Shown one piece after another: positions 16,123 through 24,520 of a DNA stretch of 64,000 nucleotides. The notes beneath the pieces were generated by a model. The model had not been told where the DNA came from, did not search any database, and saw only the letters and a program-made list of their open reading frames with translations. Every line of letters begins with the position of its first letter. Position 1 is the first letter of the stretch. The position numbers were made by a program, and so were the translations under genes. This DNA is from Agromyces mediolanus (lineage in GTDB: Bacteria > Actinomycetota > Actinomycetes > Actinomycetales > Microbacteriaceae), in the NCBI RefSeq assembly GCF_023715325.1, contig NZ_JAMBNX010000008.1, forward strand, positions 124,001-188,000, read 5' to 3'.

Positions 16123-16465
16123 CAGCATTGTCAGGCCCGGGGAGCTGGTACCGGCCGACGGCTGTGTAGGAGCCGCGGCGGAAGCGCAGACCAGTGATCC
16201 GCTCATCTTCGACGAGCCAGCGCAGTTCGTAGCACGCTCGGTAGTCCGGCGGCCAGAAGGAGCAGAACTGCCCCTCTGCATCCACGTACCACTCCCCCAA
16301 CGTGGGTCTTCCGTTCTCGACATACACGGTCTTGCCGTTCTCGGCGAATGCCTGCGTCGCCCCGTCCTCGTACAGGATCGATGCGGCCGTCAGCGCGCGA
16401 GGGATATCCGATGCTCGAACTTCCTCCGCGTCAACGACGGCGAGATCAGACAGCGGCTCGTTCAT
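16112..16465 (-). CDS. Hypothetical 117-residue protein
   Basis: Not recognised. The middle (TVYVENGRPTLGEWYVDAEGQFCSFWPPDYRACYELRWL) looks like a small beta-barrel repeat as found in DUF995-like or MORN-like proteins, where a substrate-like strand reports on a matrix. Two Cys are spaced ten residues apart. No signal peptide. The ATG overlaps the AraC stop by four bases, so it is expressed with that regulator. Confidence 0.6.
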   Translation of the reverse strand: MNEPLSDLAVVDAEEVRASDIPRALTAASILYEDGATQAFAENGKTVYVENGRPTLGEWYVDAEGQFCSFWPPDYRACYELRWLVEDERITGLRFRRGSYTAVGRYQLPGPDNAVKE

Positions 16466-17487
16466 CCGTACGTCTCCTCTGGTCTGATCTGCTGCGGGAG
16501 ATCCAGTCGACTCTCGTCCTGGATCTCATCGGGGCGAGGTGTGGTGTTGTTGCGCCATTGGCGGGGTGTGGTGCCGAATTCTTCGCGGAAGATGCGGCTG
16601 AAGTGGCTGGCGGAGACGAACCCGTGCTGTTGGGCGAGGATGCCGATGGGGACGTCGATGGTGGCCGGTGCGGTCAGGGCGTCGCGGACGCGACGCAGGC
16701 GCTGGGACTGGATCAGCTGCGCGAGCCTGATGTCCGCGCGGGACATCTCTGCGTAGAGCAGACGCTCGGACACGTGCAGGTCCTTCGCGATCCGGGCGGC
16801 TCCGAGACCGGGGTCGGTGAGGTTGTCGAGCACGTAGGTGACGATCTGCTCGGCCAGCGGATACCGGGTCGTGGCGCGGTCGGGAGTGAGGGCGCTGAGC
16901 AGGGTGACTTTCAGCAGGTCGGCGACGGGCGCGAACACGTCCACCTCGTCGCGAAGGCTGAGTTCGGAGTCCATCACGCCCCCGAGCACGGACCGCAGCA
17001 GCGCCGCCAGCGAGGTCCGCTCCTGCAGGTCCACACCCGAGACCTCAGCGACCTGATCCGCCGTCAACCCCACCACACCCAACGGCAGTCGGAAGAAGTC
17101 CCCGATGACTCCTTCGTCGAAGGCGTGGACGTAGGGGCTCGTGCTCGGGTAAACGACGATGCTGCCCGGGGTCATCACGGTCTGGTCATCGCCACGGCGC
17201 AGCATCGACCGGTTGCCGCGCTGGAAGACCACGAACAATGACTCGTCGTCGTCCGACATGATCATCCGCTGGGGACGCATAGCGAGGGCAGCCAGCGAGG
17301 GCACCGTCTTGACGGACAACGCTCTCAGCTGCCCGATGTCTTGGTAGGACACGTTCACATGCGCCTCGCGGCCCTGCGGGTCGAGAGTCAGGTCCGTCTG
17401 GACGAGGTTCTCGCAGAGCATCGTGCGGATCGTCTCCACGCGGTCACGTGGATCGATGCTGCGCGAGTCCCATGTCTGCTGCATCAT
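16462..17487 (-). CDS. AraC-family regulator, full length
   Basis: 341 residues from ATG 17487, with GGAGG upstream. The first 160 residues form an AraC-binding-like cupin domain (MSDDDESLFVVFQRGNRSML, TPGSIVVYPSTSPYVH). The rest is the segment shared with 10218-10973, including the HTH of about residues 220-318. The last 24 residues (RPDEIQDESRLDLPQQ and on) are unlike the other copy. It heads a two-gene transcript with the 117-residue protein. Effector and targets unknown. Confidence 0.88.
   Translation of the reverse strand: MMQQTWDSRSIDPRDRVETIRTMLCENLVQTDLTLDPQGREAHVNVSYQDIGQLRALSVKTVPSLAALAMRPQRMIMSDDDESLFVVFQRGNRSMLRRGDDQTVMTPGSIVVYPSTSPYVHAFDEGVIGDFFRLPLGVVGLTADQVAEVSGVDLQERTSLAALLRSVLGGVMDSELSLRDEVDVFAPVADLLKVTLLSALTPDRATTRYPLAEQIVTYVLDNLTDPGLGAARIAKDLHVSERLLYAEMSRADIRLAQLIQSQRLRRVRDALTAPATIDVPIGILAQQHGFVSASHFSRIFREEFGTTPRQWRNNTTPRPDEIQDESRLDLPQQIRPEETYG
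16538..17087 (-). repeat. 550 bp inverted repeat, right copy (AraC C-terminal region)
   Basis: Opposite-strand partner of 10411-10960. It covers the end of the ligand domain and the whole AraC HTH of the gene at 16462-17487. Near-perfect DNA identity inside the repeat contrasts with strong divergence of the upstream halves of the two genes. Confidence 0.9.
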
Positions 17488-17532
17488 TACAGCCTCCGCC
17501 GGTCTTCCGGGCTTCCCCGGTCTGATTCCAGA

Positions 17533-17991
17533 CTATTGCCGGTCATAGTCGCCCTCGTCGATGACGACATGGATAGCCGCTTCTTCGGCGGAGGCGGCAC
17601 CGTTGTCGATGCCGATGTCGGAGGCCCAGAAGTCGGAGGATGGGTCTGGGTTGCCGGGTTCGGTCCAGATCAGCCGTCCAGCGCGTACCGATCCGACCTG
17701 GTCGTCAAGGATCTCGCCGTCCGTGCCGATGATGTCGCCGATCCCGTCGCCCATCGGCTCTTCGGGTTCGTACTCCGGCACCTCACGCGCCAAGCGAGCC
17801 GCCAGCGGCTCCCGGGCACGTGCTTCGCGTGCAGTGAATCCCCACGACAGTTCGGATGACCGCCGCTCCGGTGGAGAGTATCCCGGGCCGTCGTCATCGG
17901 AGTCTTCGCCGAGAAGATCCGAGTCCAGGCTCTCATCCGGCGGAAGCAGATCGAACTCGATGTCCTGCCCACTGAACGATCCGTCAGTCAT
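17533..17991 (-). CDS. DUF5709-like acidic protein
   Basis: 152 residues, strongly acidic. The order of motifs (DLLPPDESLDSD, GPGYSPPER, SELSWGFTAREARAREPLAARLAREVPEYE, then VRAGRLIW and NGAASAEEAAIHVV) fits the actinobacterial DUF5709 family. No Cys, no membrane segment, likely cytoplasmic and partly disordered. The start overlaps the AhpD-like stop by four bases. Members are often stress-linked in actinobacteria, but no function is known. Confidence 0.75.
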   Translation of the reverse strand: MTDGSFSGQDIEFDLLPPDESLDSDLLGEDSDDDGPGYSPPERRSSELSWGFTAREARAREPLAARLAREVPEYEPEEPMGDGIGDIIGTDGEILDDQVGSVRAGRLIWTEPGNPDPSSDFWASDIGIDNGAASAEEAAIHVVIDEGDYDRQ

Positions 17992-18524
17992 GATGGGTTC
18001 CCTTTCTTTCCCCTGACGCCTGGTCTCTCGGCGTCGCGAGCAGACTCTTCACCACCGGGCGATACCACCGGCACGGAGCCTTGTGCGAGCTTCAGCCTCG
18101 TCCACACGTTCATGTTGATGACGACGGCTGCGATCTCCGCGATCTCACGCTCATCGAAGAACACCGTCAGCCCTTGATGCATCTCATCGAAGTGCTCGTG
18201 CTCGTAACGTGTCAGCGCTTCGCAGTACGCCAGTGCGAGTGCTTCGGAACCGGAGAACATCGTGCTCTGCCGCCAACTCGCCAGGTGCGCCACCATCGCC
18301 GCGCCGATTCCTACTTCCACGGCGATACGCGTGTGCAGGATCAGGCAGTACGAGCACGGATTGATCTGAGCAACCCGCAATCGGAGAAGGGCAGCGAGGC
18401 GATCACCGATCGACAACTTCGCCGTGTACCCGAACCCCGCAGCCATCTGCTTCGCAAGTTCGTGGAAGTCAGAGAGATCCGGGTCAAAGCGCACATTCTC
18501 GAAATCGATCTGCTCTGATATCAC
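17988..18524 (-). CDS. AhpD-like carboxymuconolactone decarboxylase-family protein
   Basis: 178 residues from GTG 18524, with GAGGAGAG upstream. The CMD/AhpD core is LRLRVAQINPCSYCLILHTRIA with the redox CxxC (CSYC) followed by the conserved His four residues later. Related proteins act as thiol-disulfide peroxidase partners. The region after residue 150 is Gly/Arg-rich and atypical. It diverges from the second msrA at 18778; a second AhpD-like gene is at 20107. Confidence 0.85.
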   Translation of the reverse strand: MISEQIDFENVRFDPDLSDFHELAKQMAAGFGYTAKLSIGDRLAALLRLRVAQINPCSYCLILHTRIAVEVGIGAAMVAHLASWRQSTMFSGSEALALAYCEALTRYEHEHFDEMHQGLTVFFDEREIAEIAAVVINMNVWTRLKLAQGSVPVVSPGGEESARDAERPGVRGKKGNPS

Positions 18525-18777
18525 GATCTCTCCTCACCGTAGGGCACGGTTCGCTGGCTTGCCGGAGTTCCGACGCCTCCTCCGACGGTAGATCCGCTTC
18601 TCTGCCCTGTGTGGCCTGCCCCTGCAGAGAGCTGTCTTCTCCCTGCAACCGCCCGCTCCGCTTCCGAACGCCGCAGGTCGCGGACATTACGCTGCACAGC
18701 CAGGCCACCTGGACAGCACCCGGCTCCGTATCGTGACCCGAAGGGGCGTGCTGCCCGCCGTGAAGAGAGAGAAGACG

Positions 18778-19278
18778 ATGCCGACCTCGAGAGTGATCCT
18801 CGCCAGCGGCTGCTTCTGGGGAGCCCAGGAGCTCTTCCGCTCACTCCCGGGCGTCGTGAGCACCCGCGTCGGATACTCCGGCGACGACGACACCCCCAAC
18901 GCAACCTACCGGGATCACGGGGATCACGCAGAAGCCCTCGAAGTGATCTATGACCCCTCGATCATCCGATTCCAGATACTGCTGGAGTTCTTCTTTCAGA
19001 TTCACGATCCCACCACTCGGAACCGTCAGGGAAACGACATCGGGCGCAGTTACCGATCAGCGATCTTCACGACGACCGAGGGACAGAGGAAGGTCGCCTT
19101 CCACGTGATCGAAGCGATCAACGCTTCCGGCCGCTGGCCAGGAAAAGTCGTGACAGAGGTGGGCGAAGCCGGCCCGTTCTGGGAGGCCGAACCCGAACAC
19201 CAGGACTACCTGCAGAAGCACCCCAATGGATACTCGTGCCATTTCATCCGACCCGACTGGGTACTACCGGGCCGCTGA
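18778..19278 (+). CDS. msrA: Peptide methionine (S)-S-oxide reductase, second copy
   Basis: 166 residues from ATG 18778 with a GAGAGAAG purine run upstream; an in-frame GTG at 18733 is a weaker start. Active site [13 protein letters not shown], then [44 protein letters not shown] and [15 protein letters not shown]. It resembles but is clearly divergent from the copy at 11747-12310, so it is not a recent duplicate. It leads a plus-strand set with an acetyltransferase, thioredoxin, AhpD-like protein and AraC regulator. Confidence 0.93.
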   Translation: MPTSRVILASGCFWGAQELFRSLPGVVSTRVGYSGDDDTPNATYRDHGDHAEALEVIYDPSIIRFQILLEFFFQIHDPTTRNRQGNDIGRSYRSAIFTTTEGQRKVAFHVIEAINASGRWPGKVVTEVGEAGPFWEAEPEHQDYLQKHPNGYSCHFIRPDWVLPGR

Positions 19279-19302
19279 CCGAGATCTCGCGATAGGAGAC
19301 AC

Positions 19303-19698
19303 ATGAAACATCCCGACGGAATGATCGGCTTGACCGCGACCGACGCCGACACTGACCTCCCGGCTGCATCCTCGGACGCAGTCGAAGACTTCGTCATCAC
19401 TGAGAACGTCGAGTCCGAGCTGTACGAAGCGACCGTGAACGGCAAGCTCGCCGCCGGCCTGCTCTACAGCAGAACCGGCGACCGGGTGCTTCTGCTCGCG
19501 ACGTCCGTGTTCCCCGAGTTCCGCGGAAAGGGAGTCGCGGCGCGACTCCTTGGAGGCGTCCTCAACAGTCTCCGCGAGGACAAGAAGACCGCGACGGTCT
19601 CGTGCCCCTTCGCCGCCGCGTACATCCGCGCTCATCCGGAGTATGCGGATGTCGTCGACACGCGGTTCCCTGGCAACCCCCACGGACACCACCACTGA
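19303..19698 (+). CDS. GNAT-type N-acetyltransferase (YidJ-like)
   Basis: 131 residues with AGGAG four bases before the ATG. The short acetyltransferase pattern is LLATSVFPEFRGKGVAARLLGGVL, the acetyl-CoA pyrophosphate loop being RGKGVA, then TATVSCPFAAAYIRAHPEYADVV. This is the small Acetyltransf_CG family, whose substrates are unknown. The C terminus is His-rich (HGHHH), a possible metal-binding tail. It is co-directional with thioredoxin 28 bases downstream. Confidence 0.82.
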   Translation: MKHPDGMIGLTATDADTDLPAASSDAVEDFVITENVESELYEATVNGKLAAGLLYSRTGDRVLLLATSVFPEFRGKGVAARLLGGVLNSLREDKKTATVSCPFAAAYIRAHPEYADVVDTRFPGNPHGHHH

Positions 19699-19726
19699 TC
19701 GTCATACGCACAAGAGGAGAACCCAC

Positions 19727-20107
19727 ATGGCAACCGTCGAACTGACCGAGGACAACTTCGAGGTCACGATCAATCAGAACGACATCGTTCTCGTCGACTT
19801 CTGGGCGGACTGGTGCGCACCATGCCATCAGTTTGCGCCGGTCTTCGAGAAGTCGTCGCAAGACAATCCCGACATCGTCCACGCGAAGCTCGACACGGAG
19901 TCGGAGCAGCGCATCACTGCGGCGGCCCAAATCACCGCGATTCCCACTCTGCTCGCCTTCCGCCAGGGGTTGCTCGTCTTCAGCCAGGCCGGCGCCCTAC
20001 CGCCCACTGCCCTAGCCGAAGTGGTAGAGAACGTCAGAGGACTCGACATGGACGAGGTCAGGAAGGACCTCGACTCCGATGGCGGCTCGGCCAAGGATGA
20101 TCGCTGA
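19727..20107 (+). CDS. trxA: Thioredoxin
   Basis: 126 residues. ATG 19727 with AAGAGGAGA upstream. Active site VDFWADWCAPCHQFAPVF (WCAPC instead of WCGPC), cis-Pro in ITAIPTLLAFRQG. No signal peptide, so cytoplasmic. The C-terminal 20 residues are charged and extend beyond usual thioredoxin. Its stop overlaps the next ATG by one base. It can supply electrons to the two MsrA, MsrB and the AhpD-like proteins nearby; that pairing is inference. Confidence 0.92.
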   Translation: MATVELTEDNFEVTINQNDIVLVDFWADWCAPCHQFAPVFEKSSQDNPDIVHAKLDTESEQRITAAAQITAIPTLLAFRQGLLVFSQAGALPPTALAEVVENVRGLDMDEVRKDLDSDGGSAKDDR

Positions 20108-20595
20108 TGTCCACCTTGCATGGAGCACGCCCCTACATGGACAAGGCCGTCCCAGAAGCATGGGAAGCCGCGTCTGCGTTCGCGACCGCTGTGTCTGAAG
20201 CCGCATCGCAACGCGGACTCACTCCCGCCGAGAGCGAGTTGATCAAGGTTCGGGCGTCGCAGTTGAACGGATGCGTCTTCTGCCTCGATCTGCATTCGCG
20301 GCAGGCAAGGCGCGCAGGCGTCAATCAGCAACTACTCGACATCTTGGCCGCCTGGCGCGAGTCGCCACTGTTCAGCGATCGAGAGCGCGCCTTGCTCGCG
20401 ATCGCTGAAGCAGCCACCCGGCTCCCCCTCGACGCCGCCGTGAATGTCGAGCTCGCGCAGGCCCGAAGCACCCTCTCCGAGGCGGAGTTCGCGGCCGCGG
20501 AGTGGGTCGCCGCGGCCATCAACATGTTCAATCGGATCTCGATCCTCAGCGAACATCGCGTGCGACCACGCGACTCGGAAGGCAAGCTGAGCTGA
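20107..20595 (+). CDS. AhpD-like carboxymuconolactone decarboxylase-family protein, second copy
   Basis: 162 residues. The core LIKVRASQLNGCVFCLDLHSRQARRAGV gives a CxxC (CVFC) with the following His of the AhpD/CMD proton relay. AWRESPLFSDRERALLAIAEA and WVAAAINMFNRI complete the family pattern. It belongs to the YciW/alkylhydroperoxidase-like group that is often paired with thioredoxin, and here it is coupled to the thioredoxin stop. Probable thiol-dependent peroxide or quinone detoxification. Confidence 0.87.
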   Translation: MSTLHGARPYMDKAVPEAWEAASAFATAVSEAASQRGLTPAESELIKVRASQLNGCVFCLDLHSRQARRAGVNQQLLDILAAWRESPLFSDRERALLAIAEAATRLPLDAAVNVELAQARSTLSEAEFAAAEWVAAAINMFNRISILSEHRVRPRDSEGKLS

Positions 20596-20604
20596 CGGTG
20601 TGCC

Positions 20605-21624
20605 GTGCGCAGCGTGGCCGCTACGCCAGAGGACGCGTTCGAGGCCGCGCACGACTTGCCGGCCACTCAACCGATCAGGTTCACGCCCCCCTACGCAGCG
20701 GTTCAAGCGCCAGGAGATATCGCGGCCATAGAGATGGTGCGTACGGTCCCGTCAAGCCGTACCGTGTTCCGGCACGCGAAGATACTCAACGTCGTTGAGG
20801 GCTCCTGCGCCCTAGAGACTGCTGAGAGCATGCACGTCCTGCGTCCTGGCATGTCTCTTGCCCTCGGCACCGGCAAATGGTGCCGCGTGCGCCCATCCCC
20901 GTCCGTACGCATCTGGGCCATCTACGCCGACGAGCAGTTCTGGCGCACCCAGATGGCATGGTTCCTCCCTGACGCAGAACGAGTGATCGCAGGAGTACAC
21001 CCCCTCGAGTGGGACGGCCGCGCAATCGTCCTTGCGCCAGGTATCGCTGTGCTGCGGCATGTCGAGCCGATATGGCGACAGATGAGCGTACTGCGCAGCG
21101 GGACCCACTCGCCCGAAGTCGTCGCGACTCACACTCTCGAGCTTCTCGCACGATGGATGAGGCTGATACTGCCGACTTTTCTGGACGAAGCGCCGGACAC
21201 CCTCACGACACCGTGGACACCCATCAATGGACGACTGACCGACACCGGATCTATTGGCTACGTCGGTCAGGCAATCCGGTTGCTTCGCGGGCGCATCGCA
21301 GAGCCGTGGACCGTTGGAGCGCTCTCACGCGAACTCTCCCTCTCACGGACCCACCTCACCCGCATGTTCGTACAGTACGCCGGCGCCGCACCAATGCGTC
21401 TACTCACTGAACTCCGGCTCACCGAATTCGCGCGGCTCATCGAAGAAACCGACATTTCCGTAATGCGTGCCGCAAGCGAAGTCGGGTGGAGCGATCCGCG
21501 CGTAGCATCCCACTGGTTTCTCCGTCGCTACGGCATCACGCCGACACAGTACCGGCGCACACCACATACGGTTCCTGAGGATCGACAAAGCCACGCTATC
21601 GCTGTCAACGACACCAGCCGGTAA
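20605..21624 (+). CDS. AraC-family regulator, third copy
   Basis: 339 residues. The first 200 form an AraC-type cupin ligand domain (FRHAKILNVVEGSCAL, LRPGMSLALGTGKWCRVRPSP), then the HTH GALSRELSLSRTHLTRMFVQYAGAAPMRLL and VMRAASEVGWSDPRVASHWFLRRYGITPTQYRR. GTG at 20605 is tentative because the upstream sequence has no clear Shine-Dalgarno. It lies nine bases after the AhpD-like gene, so it likely regulates that cluster. It is unrelated at DNA level to the 550 bp pair. Confidence 0.82.
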   Translation: MRSVAATPEDAFEAAHDLPATQPIRFTPPYAAVQAPGDIAAIEMVRTVPSSRTVFRHAKILNVVEGSCALETAESMHVLRPGMSLALGTGKWCRVRPSPSVRIWAIYADEQFWRTQMAWFLPDAERVIAGVHPLEWDGRAIVLAPGIAVLRHVEPIWRQMSVLRSGTHSPEVVATHTLELLARWMRLILPTFLDEAPDTLTTPWTPINGRLTDTGSIGYVGQAIRLLRGRIAEPWTVGALSRELSLSRTHLTRMFVQYAGAAPMRLLTELRLTEFARLIEETDISVMRAASEVGWSDPRVASHWFLRRYGITPTQYRRTPHTVPEDRQSHAIAVNDTSR

Positions 21625-21823
21625 CCTCTGCGGACTCGTCGTATGAACCGCTCCACTCGACGCGTGTCCCACGTTTCGCCGGCGACGTCGACAGGTCTTG
21701 GACTGCCGTGTAGAACACGTCAAATACGTCGGGTTCATCGCGGAGCCTGACGGCCACAGGCCCAGTCCGTTGTCCGTCTCTCTTCTTCCTGATCCGCCCG
21801 GCGCACCTCATGGTCGCAAGGGT

Positions 21824-21841
21824 CAACGGCTTGTGCCGTTG
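21824..21841. promoter_or_regulatory. CAACGGC/GCCGTTG dyad before the ArdC-like gene
   Basis: Seven-base arms around TTGT, 24 bases before the ATG at 21865 and just upstream of GGGAGGAGG. It could be an operator or a small RNA hairpin near the left end of the mobile element. The remaining 21625-21823 shows no supported gene. Confidence 0.4.
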
Positions 21842-21864
21842 GCCTCGCCGGGAGGAGGTCATTG

Positions 21865-22953
21865 ATGGCGACGGACGAGGAGGCGCGAGCAGCGCGGGAT
21901 GCGCGGCTCCAACAGCTCCATGAGCGGCTAACGGCTGCAGTCGATCAGCTCGTCTCGGGTGAGGACTGGAAGCGTGCGCTGGAGTTCGCGGCCCGGTTCC
22001 GGGCGAAGTCGTTCAACAACACGCTGCTGATCTGGGCTCAACATCTCGATCTCTACGAGGCAGGTCGCACAAGCGCGCCAGAGCCGACCTTCGTGGCCGG
22101 TTACAAGCAATGGAAGGCGCTGGGTCGCTCTCCGCTGGCAGGCGGGTCGATGCAGATCTTCGCCCCGCTGATGGCGCGGTTCGCGTCCTCGACACCGCAG
22201 AACCCCGGATCATGGCGCCGCCTGGACAGGTACGAGAAGCCGAAGCCCGGAGAAACGGTCCGGTCGAAGATGGTCCGCGCGATTCCGGTGCGTGTCTGGG
22301 ACGTCTCGATGACCGACGGCCCGCCGATCCCTGAACGCCCGGCGCCGACGCTGATGGAAGGCCAGGCACCGGACGGCTTATGGGAAGGGCTATCGGCACT
22401 GGTGGCGGCCGAGGGCTTCGCGGTGCTGCGGGTCGAGCACGAGGGGATGATCCACGGCGCGAACGGCCTGACCGACTTCCAGGCGCGCACGGTCGCGGTG
22501 CGGACGAACATGGACGACGCCGCGCAGGTGAAGACCCTCGCGCACGAGCTCGCGCATGTGATGCTGCACGGCCCCGACAGCCCGGATGCGACCGGGCATC
22601 GAGGCGTCGGCGAGGTCGAGGCCGAGTCCGTGGCGCTGATGATCGGCGCCGCGCATGGCATGGACACCACCGCCTACACGATCCCGTATGTTTCGGGCTG
22701 GGCGGGCACGGTCAAGGACAAGGACCCGGCCGAGGTTGTGCAGGCCACCGGCGAGCGTGTCCGCAAGGTCGCCGTGACGATTCTCGACGCGCTACCCACC
22801 GTTCAGGTCGGCACGGGCGACCCGCCCGGCCTGTCCCGTGAGTCGACTGGGACTTCGCGTGTGGCTGGCTCTAAGCGGATCGCACCCCAGTCGGTGCCGG
22901 GCGAGTCGGCGCGTTCGTCGCGTCCTGCGGACGTCGCGGTGAGGAGCCTGTGA
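21865..22953 (+). CDS. ArdC-like antirestriction protein with zinc-metallopeptidase motif
   Basis: 362 residues from ATG 21865, GGGAGGAGG upstream. The N-terminal half is ArdC_N-like (WKRALEFAARFRAKSFNNTLLIWAQ, FVAGYKQWKALGR), a single-stranded-DNA-binding type domain. The C-terminal half has the metallopeptidase motif TLAHELAHVMLHG with the third ligand in GEVEAESVA. ArdC proteins protect incoming conjugative DNA from restriction. The C-terminal 60 residues are low-complexity. It is the first element gene and overlaps the next start by one base. Confidence 0.85.
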   Translation: MATDEEARAARDARLQQLHERLTAAVDQLVSGEDWKRALEFAARFRAKSFNNTLLIWAQHLDLYEAGRTSAPEPTFVAGYKQWKALGRSPLAGGSMQIFAPLMARFASSTPQNPGSWRRLDRYEKPKPGETVRSKMVRAIPVRVWDVSMTDGPPIPERPAPTLMEGQAPDGLWEGLSALVAAEGFAVLRVEHEGMIHGANGLTDFQARTVAVRTNMDDAAQVKTLAHELAHVMLHGPDSPDATGHRGVGEVEAESVALMIGAAHGMDTTAYTIPYVSGWAGTVKDKDPAEVVQATGERVRKVAVTILDALPTVQVGTGDPPGLSRESTGTSRVAGSKRIAPQSVPGESARSSRPADVAVRSL

Positions 22954-23867
22954 TGAGCGTCGCCAGCGTCCTCTCCTCGGTGTCGACCCTTCCATTGCCA
23001 CAGGCCGCCGCGCTGCTCGCGGCTGCTGGGGTGCCTGTGTTGCCGTGCGTGCCGGGCGCGAAGAACCCGCTGTTGAAGCCCGATGAGGAGAACCCGGAAG
23101 CGCAGCCCGGCGGGTTCCACGCGGCAACCATCGATGCCCGTCAGGTGGCGGCGTGGTGGCGGCGGTGGCCGTCCGCGAACATTGGCATCCCGACCGGCGC
23201 TGTCTCCGGGGTCGTGGTCGTCGATGTGGATCGCAAGCCCGGCGGTGACGGGTTCGCGGCGTTCGAGCGCTCCCGCCGTGCCGGCCTGGTGCCGGGATGG
23301 CTGGCCGCGGTCAGGTCGGCGTCGGGCGGGGCGCACTTCTACTTCCCATCCGACCCGGACCGGCCGCAGCGGTCGTGGCAGGCGGCGAAGGCGCATGTGG
23401 ACTTCCGCGGCGACGGCGGCTACATCATCGTCCCGCCCTCGGCCGTGACAGGCGCCGGCTCCTACGAGTTCGTCGCCGGTGCCGACCGTGCGCCCGCACC
23501 GGTCGATGCGGCTCGGCTGCGGGACTTCCTCGACCCGCGCCCGGAGCCTGCCCCGCACCAGGTACGCGGCCCGATCCGGTCGGAAGATGCCACACGGCTG
23601 GCCGCGTGGGTCGGGATGCGCGCCGAGGGCGAGCGCAACCGCGGCCTGTTCTGGGCATCGTGCCGTCTCGCGGAGGCAGGCATGTCGCTGCCGGAGATGG
23701 TCGACGCGCTTGCCCCGGCCGGCGAACGAGTCGGCCTTGCGCCGCGAGAGGTCGAGACCACGATCCGTTCTGCGTACCGCGTCGCGCACGCCCGGCCCGC
23801 ATCCGTCGTCGGGCAGGGCGATGCGCCGCAACGGCCGGTGCGGCTCACGGGGCAGGTGCTCTTATGA
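22953..23867 (+). CDS. Bifunctional primase/polymerase
   Basis: 304 residues of the Prim-Pol domain found on plasmids and integrative elements. Motifs: PVLPCVPGAKNPL, NIGIPTGAVSGVVVVDVD with the metal-binding Asp pair in VVDVD, SASGGAHFYF, and VDFRGDGGYIIVPPS. The C-terminal 90 residues resemble PriCT-type helices. It should prime or replicate the element DNA during transfer. The ATG overlaps the ardC-like stop and its own stop overlaps the DUF2637 gene. Confidence 0.87.
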   Translation: MSVASVLSSVSTLPLPQAAALLAAAGVPVLPCVPGAKNPLLKPDEENPEAQPGGFHAATIDARQVAAWWRRWPSANIGIPTGAVSGVVVVDVDRKPGGDGFAAFERSRRAGLVPGWLAAVRSASGGAHFYFPSDPDRPQRSWQAAKAHVDFRGDGGYIIVPPSAVTGAGSYEFVAGADRAPAPVDAARLRDFLDPRPEPAPHQVRGPIRSEDATRLAAWVGMRAEGERNRGLFWASCRLAEAGMSLPEMVDALAPAGERVGLAPREVETTIRSAYRVAHARPASVVGQGDAPQRPVRLTGQVLL

Positions 23868-24520
23868 GTACCGCGGTACGGACGCGGGGCGGCGGGGTCG
23901 CGGTCGTGACGGCCTTGGCCGGGACGGTGTTCATCGCGGCCGGCGCGTTCTGGCTCTCGTTCACCGCCCTCGCGGACCTCGCTCGCCGCTCGGGCGTGGA
24001 TGCCGGGCAGGCCTGGGCGTGGCCGCTCATCGTCGACGGGATCATCGTCGTCGCGACGGTCGCTGTCGTCGCCCTCGCGAGCCAGCGGTCGGCTTGGTAC
24101 CCGTGGCTGCTGCTCGCGGCCGGTGCGCTGGTGTCGGTGACGGCGAACGCGATCCACGCCGTCGTCGCGGCCGACGCCGACGTGCCCAGCGTGCTCGCCG
24201 CGTGTGTGGCGGCGGTACCGCCGATGGTGCTGCTGGCGATCACGCACCTCACCGTGATCCTCACCCGCCCCCTTCCCGCGAGCATCGAGCCCGCCGAGGA
24301 GCCTGCGCCTGATGAGCGCGTGCCTGATGCTGCGCCAGCGCCGCTGGCGGTCGGACCGGTGCGCCAGGCGAGCCGGGAGCTCGCAGCGCGCCTGCGCGAG
24401 GAGGAGGGCTGGTCGAACAAGGCCATCGCCCGGCGCCTGGGCGTGCACCCCTCCACCGTGGGTCGCTGGTTCACGGCCCCGCCCGCACTGACGAGGCCTG
24501 AGGAGAAGGAGACGCCATGA
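23864..24520 (+). CDS. DUF2637 membrane protein with C-terminal HTH
   Basis: 218 residues, four predicted membrane helices in the first 130 (VVTALAGTVFIAAGAFWLSF, WPLIVDGIIVVATVAVVAL, YPWLLLAAGALVSVTANAI, VAAVPPMVLLAITHLTVIL). These are Spd-like proteins of actinobacterial conjugative elements, where they help plasmid spread through hyphae or between cells. The C-terminal EEEGWSNKAIARRLGVHPSTVGRWF is an HTH. ATGA overlap with the preceding gene. Confidence 0.8.
   Translation: MSTAVRTRGGGVAVVTALAGTVFIAAGAFWLSFTALADLARRSGVDAGQAWAWPLIVDGIIVVATVAVVALASQRSAWYPWLLLAAGALVSVTANAIHAVVAADADVPSVLAACVAAVPPMVLLAITHLTVILTRPLPASIEPAEEPAPDERVPDAAPAPLAVGPVRQASRELAARLREEEGWSNKAIARRLGVHPSTVGRWFTAPPALTRPEEKETP

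Noticed and set aside
14362-16323. A continuous 653-residue minus frame spanning the glycosylase, VOC and MarR genes
   Set aside because: Only the last 287 residues are AlkA-like; the upstream part is opposite or overlapping well-supported genes.
21605-21862. A minus-strand 85-residue frame between the AraC and ArdC-like genes
   Set aside because: Its start codon region is the reverse of the ArdC ribosome-binding site, it overlaps the AraC 3' end, and composition gives no support.
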